From: Paramecium octaurelia | Taxonomy: Eukaryota; Ciliophora; Oligohymenophorea; Peniculida; Parameciidae | Reading direction: 5' to 3' | Length of the DNA stretch: 64,000 bases | NCBI GenBank assembly: GCA_905182995.1 | Contig: CAJJDP010000193.1 | Coordinates: 1 to 64,000 of the forward strand | Shown: piece by piece, positions 55,337-64,000 of the stretch | Numbering within the stretch: position 1 is the stretch's first letter | How the letters are laid out: every line of letters starts with the position of its first letter | The notes under the pieces: model-generated | What the model was told of the DNA's origin: nothing | The model's database searches: none | Seen by the model: the letters and a program-made list of their open reading frames with translations, nothing else | Made by a program: the position numbers and the translations under genes

Positions 55337-56936
55337 ATGTAATTTCAAACTAGAGAAAAGACATCTCGTTCTGTTTCACCTGCCAATCGTCAAGAGTTGG
55401 TAACCATAATACCGAGGTCTCAAAGCCCAACCATAACGAAAGAATAATTATAAGTATAAATTTGTATAATTAAGAACACCAAATTTTACAATCGTTTCTA
55501 TAGATAGGAACAACGTTATCAACTTTTATAAGATTAGGTTTACAGATATATATAATGCATAGATTAATGCAGAGATCAAAGCATTATCAAACAAGAAGAA
55601 GATCACAGAAAATTCCTATGCAATAATTGCCAATTAATTACAACAAAGAATTTCGGATTCATTATCTAGATTCAAAAGCGAAAGACTTGAATTTGAATAA
55701 ATTGGGGCAGCATTCACTGATTTAAAAATATTCCAAGAAATTATTTTTGATAGCGAAGGCAAATGTAAATTTATATTTGTAATATAGTATTAAATAGTGA
55801 TTAACCTCTTAATCTAAGAGGTAAATAAGAGGTATTTTTACATCTCTATATATTTAGATGTTGATGCATGAAATGTTGTGGAATCTAGTATCGTAAGATG
55901 GTGAACATGAATATGTTGAAACCTAAATGGTATTATGTGTATTTAGAATCTTGATGGACCCAGTCAAATTGTCAGTCGAGGAAACAGCTTAATTAGTTTT
56001 AGACTTCCTAAACTACGAAGTCACCAATTACAATTAAAAATTCGATTAGGCAAAAAGATTAGTCATTCAATTTAGAGCACTTACATAAAATTAGATTTTC
56101 TCAGCTTACCCAGACAAAAAAAAAGAAATTGAGGATGTCAAGGAGAAACATGCTCCATCTATAAATTAGAAATCTTAAATTTTAGCTTATCAAAACAGAC
56201 AAAGATACATGGATAAATAATTAAGTACGCAAAGTTAAAGTTGCATCGATGTTCTATTGAAAAAAAAGGAAGAATTCAATAGAGAAATATAAAAATAATA
56301 GATCTAAAAATAGGAAGAGAAGATGAAGGAATGTACATTCCAGCCTAAGATTAATTAAAATTACTCATAAAATTCTACAATTGATGTGGTGAGTAGATTA
56401 TATACTTAAGAGTCTATTCATTAAAAAAGATTGTATTAAGAGGAAAATATAAGAAAAACTTAGGAATAAAAAGAATTAATAGAGTTGAATTAATGCACAT
56501 TCACACCTTTAATTAATGATGGCATCCCTATATCAACAACAAATGCAAGCACTCCAAAAGACTACGATAGAATGGTGGATAGAATGAGAAAGGCCAATAA
56601 TAGAGCAAGAGAACAAAAAGAAAAATTAAATCAGTATGAAATCAACTTATATTTAGTGTATCCACTGGAGAATAATTAGAAAAACTGAGAAATTCTCCAT
56701 TCAATCCCCCATAAATGGTAAATAGACCAAAATTAAAAAAAAAACCCATTGTTATTATGGATGTGAATATCTGTCCAGGTAAATAAGGGAGATTGGCCCT
56801 GTATGAAGATTAAGACCCTCAAGATGTCGTCAAGAACTTTGCAAAATTATTCAATCTGAACACAGAGATGTCAGACATATTACTAAATGTTTTGGAACAA
56901 GAGAGATAAAAGATGATGAAAAAATAATGCTCTTGA
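55337..56936 (+). CDS. CTFxPxIN-motif coiled-coil protein, probable basal-body/ciliary
   Basis: ATG 55337, introns of 21, 25, 23, 26 and 23 nt, TGA 56934-56936; the sums agree. About 493 residues. Residues 130-250 are helical. The motif ECTFQPKINQNYSQN recurs as NQCTFTPLIND; repeats of the type (C)TFxPxIN are common in protist ciliary proteins. The C-terminal 70 residues are well ordered (KKPIVIMDVNICPGKQGRLA, then LYEDQDPQDVVKNFAKLFNL), similar to a small PB1-like or ubiquitin-like end found in several ciliary coiled-coil proteins. Location is inferred from these patterns only. Confidence 0.72.
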
Positions 56937-57003
56937 GAAATGAGAGTCATAAATATATATTCTTTTTAATATTATTTTAAATAAAGTCAAAAATTGCTCT
57001 TTT

Positions 57004-58417
57004 TCATTATGTAAACCATATAAATTTGTTGTCCATCTTTTACTTATTATAATCTTTCTTCATAAGGTTGTAATCTCTTCCCGATAAATGTAGAAACTAA
57101 AGATTATAATATAAATTACTCCAATTCCCTTGAATTTACTAATGTTATTTAATGTATGCTATTTGCAATTGCATCGCTTAAGCCAATCCAATTGTAAAAT
57201 CCTATTTTTCGATCATGCTTAATCCTTCAATTTTAAGATACTCTTCCTATTGCGAAATATTTTATTTAGTGTCAAAATTAGAGAGAATTAAATACCCTTC
57301 TTCTTTTAATAAATTCATTGCTGATTCCAAATAACTAAATATCTTTTAATTACAACCTTTTCATATTGATATTTTTAAAGGCATATTTGTTATTAAGTTC
57401 AATTCCAATAATCACATCAACTTGACTTGGTGAATGCAGTGATTTGATTTCATTTGGAGAAATGTTCTCAAATTTTAAATTAATCTAATGATTAAAAACT
57501 TTTTGATTGTTTAATATTTAACTTTATGATGAATCAAATCCTAAGCACCTTTGAGGACCGTAAGTTTCTGCAATATAAGATAGACCAGCAGCATAGCCAC
57601 ACTCAATTTCTAAAATTACTTAATCTTTTAAAGTTTTGTTTTTCCAAAATTAGGTTATAGCATATTAAGGTAACTACATTTTAAATTAATCCAATTCCTA
57701 ATCTACTTTTTATTTAATTGGCTCATTCAGGATGGAATTTCTTGATATATCATAATTAGTACTAAAACATAATAAATATCTGATCATAAATTGGAATTGT
57801 TACTAATTTTTCATTAATATTTCGTACAAAGCTATCAATTCTGATCCATATATAAAATGGAACAATGAAGTTTGCGTAAAATTAAACTACATCTTTCTAA
57901 AAAGGTTATTTTATCAATTACCCATATTATATTTGTTTTTATGAAGCTTTAGACATATTTAAAAAATGGATTGAGAAATTAAATCAAGATCTATATCAAT
58001 CTCTAATTCAATAGATATTTCAAGTTAACTTCAATCAATCTCTTCATTTTAATAACAGGAGGTATAATCAATCGAGATTCTTTGATAATTCGTAACAATT
58101 CAAAGAGTGGCTATTATTCACATGAGATCAATTACTTCATTAAGCATATATTAACATGCAAATATTAGTGAGGAATTGAGGGCATTGAATATAAAGCTGC
58201 ATGCAGATTAATATTACTTTTTTAATTGTTATTTGATCTACATTGTGAATCAAAATACTTGAAATTTATAATTCCAACATAACAAAATAGAAATAGGTAA
58301 TGTTATTGGTAGAAAGACTATATACATCAATAATATGCTAGGAATGCAAAACAAGGCAAATAATTTGATCAGAATATGTATTTTAAGGTTTCCTATCAAA
58401 TTAATAAGAGTTTCCAT
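57004..58417 (-). CDS. divergent membrane-anchored methyltransferase-like protein
   Basis: Start 58417 (METLINLIGNLKIHIL), several introns of 21-28 nt, stop at 57006-57004. The layout parallels the gene at 50701: N-terminal hairpin of hydrophobic residues, helical linker (SILNEPIKQKVDQELDQFKM for ALLNENGRILNNLDEQQEEE), then the methyltransferase fold. Motif I reads ILEIECGYAAGLSYI, where the active paralogue has LEVGSGRGGG, so the SAM loop has lost two glycines; the acidic FDSSQ and the strand GIELNN remain. The frame changes by one at the T4 run at 57358-57361 (A4 on the coding strand), where one A fewer would join the parts. Possibly inactive or a decaying paralogue. Confidence 0.65.
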
Positions 58418-58923
58418 AATTTATTAATAATAATTTAGATAAAATATAATCTGATCATTCTATTTTTGTCAATAAATGAATAAGTGTCTGATCAACCATA
58501 AATCTTATTACCTTTTATTTCACCTGAAATTTGGTTCTTGTTGCTCTACAAAAAAAATTCATAAAATCGAATCTAATATACTCTCTTCTAGAATAATTTA
58601 TTTAATAATGTTTGAATTCAATTAGTATTGAAAATATTCAAATAATTTTGATCTTATTCCATTTTATATGAAATCAAAATAATTAGTTTTATATAATTAA
58701 ACATATAATCTATAAATATGATAAAAATAAAAGACATTTTAAAATTAAACAAAAAGAATCATGCAAGATAAAGTTTGTAGAATACATCGATGAGCTCTTA
58801 CAAGTTTTATTCTTTAATTACTTAAAATATAAATGGTAAATTAATCTAAATGTTTAAGAAGGAGTTTATAAACAAACATGTGAAAAAATAATATAAGAGG
58901 TTTAATAATGGAAACTAAATTTC
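58418..58923. other. spacer between two minus-strand genes
   Basis: 506 bases, AT-rich. On the plus strand a 72-residue frame (58719-58937, MIKIKDILKLNKKNHARQ...) runs into the end of the neighbouring gene; it is basic and unrecognised, probably chance. The interval should contain the promoter of the methyltransferase-like gene. Confidence 0.45.
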
Positions 58924-61900
58924 TCATTCATCTTGAATATCTTTAATTTCATCTTTCTTCAATTCTGTGGGGTATTGGTTAGTATCAAAGGTCTACTATA
59001 TTTAATGATTTTATCGACTTCTCCTATAATGTTTTATAACTCGTATTAATTACATTCTATCAAATGCATAGGAATTTGTAATATTCTTTGAGGAATTCAA
59101 AGAATATGCCAACTAAGGATTTCTGATCAACTATTATCCTTCTCGAGCCAAGCTTGGACTTCTTAGACTCAAATGATTAGTATTAAGGTTCGAGTCTAAG
59201 TTTCTCTCAATAGAAACCTGACATGATGATTTTTTTATAAGTATCATTTCCTTAGCTAAAGGAATCAAAAAACCTCTCAATTTCAAGTAATTTTTTTTAA
59301 TTCGAATTCGCTACTCATTTCGATCTTTCAAAACTCTTCTTAAAAATTCGATTTTTTAAAAAGATGGGAATCGTTTTCTAATTGCCTATCTTACTATATC
59401 AAGTTTATCTTAATAACCAGTTGTTTTTTCTTTGAAATATTCCACTACTATTTTGGATATTAACAAATAGGTCACATGAATATTAAGTATTATTATTATG
59501 ATTTAATACGGAATTTAAATTTCAATGGAGTTTGATTATTATGAAATATAGATACCTATGGCTAAAACAATTGATGCTAGACATACATTGGTAGAATAAC
59601 AATCTAATTGATTTAAAGCACTTTATTTGTAAGGTTTATAATTCTTATTTAATTCTAAATATAATCCAGTAATTAGTAAAATAATGGTAGCTTTAATTAT
59701 TATTCTATCATCGTAATAGGTTAAGAAAATGATCATCAATTCTTTTTGAGCGATTTTTATAACCTCCCAAAAATAAGCAGATTTAGTATATTCATTATAC
59801 AAATAACCCCATTAAAGTCTCACCTTCTTTTAGTCCAGTTTTTCAGAATTATGATAAAGTCCATAGAAAAAGTAAATGGGAATGAAAATGGCAAAAATGA
59901 AAAGTAAAGGAAAGCAAAGTCTAAGCATCCATTGTTCATGGTAAGATGTGTCATATCTCTATGACACATTTGATTAGATCCATTTATATCCTGAAATCTC
60001 TCTATACGAGATTAGCTACACAAACCCTCCAATCACACTTGGTTGTAAATAGATGTACATGTAAATAAAAGTAGTAGTAATAACACAGATATTAAAAGAA
60101 AGATGCTTCCTGAGAATTAAAAATAAATATCCGTGAAGAAAAACAGAGATATAAATTGATGGCATAATTATTTACCAAATCATTCTAGCATATTAAATTT
60201 CTGTTTGAAAAGCTTATTATAAGAAGCAATCTAAAGAATAAGTCATTGCTTAAATTGGAGATCCCATTGCATTTACAGTACTTTCAAGTGCGATTGGTAG
60301 TTTTAATTAAAATGTACCAATAGATGAAATTATTTATAAATAATTGGTAAGCATCTTAATTAGAATTGCTGATTAATTTATTGTCTAGTTAACTGCTAAT
60401 CCCATTTTTTAAAAGCAGAAATTTCTAACAAATTCTTGGATGGCTTTAATTGTACTTTGAACTGAAATCAAAATAGAGATCAAAGTCCTAATTAATAATA
60501 TAAAATACCAAATACTAACTAATGTAATAATTATTATATTTTTATTATTTTCTGTACAGAGTCCGCATGAGTATTTCGAACTAATAGAATATTGTCCATG
60601 TCCTCGAATATTATACAAATCACATTGTTCGCATAATGCTCCAATGTGCCCTGTAAAACAGGATTCATCGCCTTCTAGCCAACCACCTAGACAATTTTCA
60701 GGTAAGTTCAGACAATAACTTACCAAATTACTTTAAAAATATGGTCTCCAATAACCAAATTTTAAGTTTAATAGAGCTGATTTGACACTAATTGTCGAAA
60801 TTTCATCCTTAAGTTCACATTTCTAAGAATTAAGAGTTATTGAAAATAATCCTTAATTATTATCACATGGAGTACAAGAATAATCTGTATAATTTTTGAT
60901 TTCTCCAAATTAACAAGGCAAAGTTTTAATATTGATCCTTAATTTATAATTTTAATGCGTGCTTAATAAATTATATGGGTATTATTAATTATAATTAGCA
61001 ACTACAACAGAATTGCACATAAATTACAATTATAATACTATATGAGGTGGTAATTCATTATCAAAATAAACAATTAAATCATCAAGATTATAATCTTACG
61101 TCTATTCATTAAAATATACACTATCAAAGTTTGTAAAATTGTTACTAAAAGGAACTTATTCATATTAATGTTCTGCTATATTAATTCTTCTGCTATCGAT
61201 GGTGCAATATGAGTTTTTGAGATTTTTAATTATGCTATTATCCTTACCCAAAGCTAAAACACGGAATTTTTCATTCAAAGTAGTGTAAGTACGATTCGCT
61301 TTAGAGAAATATTCATAAAGAGAAATCTATTAACCACTCGGCAAATAGAGAAACTATTATTCGTTCAAAGCATTTTATTAAACAATAACTTATTGTATCA
61401 AAAGATCTTAACTTTTTATAATAGATTTTGTGGTTAATTTTGTAATTTCACTTTATATAGTTATTGTCAATTTTTGGGGAACTGATATGATATTTTCTCC
61501 AAAAAACTAAGCTTAATTATTATTCACAATTGTATTTAGATTAAAGTAATCGATATCCTATTAATCAATTAAATAAATTCCTCCTCCTATATAAGCAGAA
61601 TTGTGAGATATTACACTGCTTGTAATCAAGAGATCTTGCTTCATTTTCACAAATATGGCACCTCCTGTTTCAGATGCTTTATTATATTAAAAAATTGAAT
61701 TAGATATCAGGACTCTAACATTTTCTATAAATAAGCAGGTTCCATTTTAAGCAATGTTATATTGACAAACATAGTTATTTATAAAAACTTCTAAATTCAT
61801 TTATTAAATATTCACTTCAGTTTGTGTAAGCAATCTATTACCATTTACTTTTGTAATCTAAAAACAACCAGATAATCCACATTACGAATTAGTTACTTTA

Positions 61901-64000
61901 AGGCTCGAAATCTATTACTTTAATAATAAATCTTCAACTCTCAAGAATTAATAAAATATCAACCCGTTTTAGCAGAACCTACAATTTATTTACGAAAAAA
62001 TAAGGTTGTTTAATTTAAGTTAAGTTATATCTGTAAGATCTAAGAATAAGAGCAATCCTGAATTTTCATTAACAAGAATGACATTCTCTTCCTGTTCATA
62101 TTATTCTTAAATTTGTGATATGATACAATTTCCATAAGAAAAATATTAATTTGTAGACTATTACTGCAATTTGAGTGGTGCTGCCTTCTTTCTAAAATTA
62201 GAAATGCATTAAGAATATGTTTTTGAATCTAAAAAAGTCGATTATTCGCAATTATAGTTCTTTAGCTACAATACTATTGAAATGTTCTAAACTTCTAGAT
62301 TATTTATTTAAATTTTGCTTGATTCATCTAAAATATATCATAAAAATATATACATAAATTTTGATTCAATCTTAGTAAACAATCATTAATAAGACCATGA
62401 GAAGCTGTAAAATTGTTGATAGCAACTATTTAAGCATTTTTGATTATAACAGCAGATTCCATAAAGATATTATAAATATCCATATTTTAAATGATTAGAT
62501 TAATAACAGAATCAAAGTAAAATAAGGCTCTATTATTTATCAAAGCTAGTTGATCTGAATTAGATAACTAAGTATATTAATTTAAATAATTCATAAATCC
62601 CTCTTAAGTATTTTGAATAAAAATAGAGTCTAGTTTAACTATTTACTATACCTATGGTACAGTAGAAAAAACAACATAAATGAAAGATCCTAGTTTAGAA
62701 TAGATATTTCTAATATATAATTGAATAATTGAAATTGAAATAATCGGAGAATCTGATTTTATGTAAATGAATCCTCCATTTTCTTTAGCACTGATATCAT
62801 TAATTGTTAATTGAGATATTGATAAGTTAAGAGTTTCTGATGTAGTTCCATCTAAATATATCGATCCACCTTATCCTAAATCTTTGGAAAATAAAGTCGA
62901 AATATTCTTGAATTAAGTCTCAGAAATTGTAACTATACTATTCCTTTAGGCTTCAATATATAATGCTCCTCCTTAATACCCTGCAGATTACTCAAAATGA
63001 CAAAACTTGATTTCCAGGTTCTCCACCTTAAACTAACCAACTCCTGAATTTGACTTTACTTAAAAAATACTGTTTATTTGTTGATATGATACTTTTTCTG
63101 ATTCTCCAAATCCCCATAATAAAAATGGTTGCATATATTAATAATTAAAATAACTATTTTGATAAAAAGTATTGTTTGTCATCTTCAACTATTGGCTTTT
63201 TATGAATATTAAATTATCTGTGCTGTTATAGAGGGTATTTTAAGAAAAATGAGAGTTGGTAATAGTTATAAAGCCCAAAATGCAATTGAAGTTTAATAAT
63301 AATGACGAGATTTGAAGATTGTTCTAAACATATTCATGTAAAATATTGCCTATAAATGAAACATTCTTAACTTCTAAAATAGTCTATTATATGGACTCTA
63401 TAAAAATGATTGCGGTTTAAAATTATGAATTTGATAGAAGCAATAAATTTGAGTCAACAACGAAATTAACTAAACGTATTGATTCTAGTTATGATTGTGC
63501 TATGCTATCAGAAGACTTGTAATATATGACTGGAGAATTGTAGGATTAAATGTTTCTTATTTGCATATCAATTATTTCAAAATCAATCACGGAAGTAATA
63601 AAGAGGGATTATAAATAGTATTGACCTTAGACTTATTATAATTGGCAATCAAGATATTAATGAAGTCCAAGAAATTTATGTTCGTCACTTTAAGTTATTT
63701 TACTAGATATTAGTCTTAAAACTTTTGCATTTTGTATACTAATTTCTTTCAATCCATATCCCCTATAAATATTGATATTTGATATATAGACTTCATCTAG
63801 TTAAATGTACATTAGAGCAAGATTTTAGGTTTTCAAATTAAAATTCGAATCAATAGATGTAGCAAAATTACTAGATATTATTAAATTATTGATTTTGATA
63901 AAAGAATATGCGTTATTGTATTTGTTAAAACAAATAAGTTTTGTAGTTTAATCATATTCATTATGATCTAAAATAATATTAGTAAACTCCATCGTTAAAT
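58924..64000 (-). CDS. very large beta-helix/cysteine-rich/multi-span membrane protein, N-terminus outside window
   Basis: Open to the right edge on the minus strand; stop at 58926-58924. At least 5.08 kb, so over 1,650 residues are present. From the N side there is a long region of irregular beta-strand repeats (GGALYIEAQRNSIVTISE, GGSIYLDGTTSETLNLSIS, GGFIYIKSDSPIISIS), like pectin-lyase-type parallel beta-helices. A cysteine module follows (KTLPCQFGEI, CTPCDNNQGLF, NCLGGWLEGDESC, GHIGALCEQCDLYNIRGHG, YSCGLC). Then come 8-10 membrane spans and a basic cytosolic tail. I recall this order from a large family of ciliate surface proteins of unknown function. The frame at 64,000 differs from that of the C-terminus, so at least one intron lies in between; its place was not fixed. 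Confidence 0.8.

Noticed and set aside
1-64000. tRNA, rRNA, CRISPR arrays, telomere repeats, retroelements
   Set aside because: Looked for and not seen: no cloverleaf-type tRNA, no rRNA core sequence, no spaced repeats, no C4A2/C3A3 runs and no reverse transcriptase or integrase motifs.

Overview
This looks like macronuclear DNA of a Paramecium-type ciliate. The sequence is very AT-rich. Long reading frames exist only if TAA and TAG are read as glutamine and TGA is the sole stop, and they are broken by GT-AG introns of about 19-33 nt (for example 27 nt inside the Rab gene at the left edge). Genes are packed on both strands with gaps often under 100 bp. I rebuilt gene models by hand with this code; in most genes the intron lengths sum to the frame change between start and stop. 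A few do not, and these are flagged.

Layout. 1-3.4 kb: a Rab C-terminus and a 906-residue P-loop GTPase. 3.7-7.9 kb: three copies of the 3' half of a membrane nucleotide cyclase, joined by single Ns, probably an assembly artefact. 8-12.4 kb: a B-box/TPR gene and an MFS transporter. 12.4-20 kb: ARP6, an RBR ubiquitin ligase, a helix-turn-helix protein, a coiled-coil protein, a mitochondrial monothiol glutaredoxin with a histidine-rich insert, and the axonemal protein Rib72/EFHC1. 20-27.4 kb: a histidine phosphatase, a protein kinase, a degenerate GBP-like coiled-coil protein and a MORN protein. 27.4-33.8 kb: a trichocyst matrix protein, a second Rab, an IMP1-type protease, a CXC/tesmin protein, a SAXO-like microtubule protein and eIF2B beta. 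34-43.4 kb: a Rad5-like SNF2/RING ATPase with a polyglutamine tract written mostly in TAA, a coiled-coil protein, a type I membrane protein and a glycerolipid acyltransferase. 43.8-51.8 kb: a cyclic-nucleotide-gated-channel-like protein whose pore filter is not canonical, CFAP97-like and STPG proteins, an ABHD1/3 hydrolase, a coiled-coil protein and a membrane-anchored methyltransferase. 52.3-64 kb: an ANTH clathrin adaptor, a B-box protein, two coiled-coil or basal-body-type proteins, a second methyltransferase that has lost its glycine motif, and the C-terminal part of a very large beta-helix/cysteine-rich/multi-membrane-span protein running off the right edge.

Functionally the genes fall into cilia and cytoskeleton (Rib72, SAXO, CFAP97, STPG, MORN, several coiled coils), secretion and membrane traffic (two Rabs, ANTH, trichocyst matrix), signalling (cyclase, channel-like protein, kinase) and housekeeping (eIF2B, ARP6, Grx5, IMP1, Rad5-like). 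There is no operon structure. I saw no rRNA, tRNA, CRISPR, telomere repeat or recognisable transposon. No single new multi-gene system stands out. The most notable items are the degenerate channel filter, the recoded-stop polyQ tract, the histidine-rich glutaredoxin, decayed members of the GBP and methyltransferase families, and the triplicated cyclase end.
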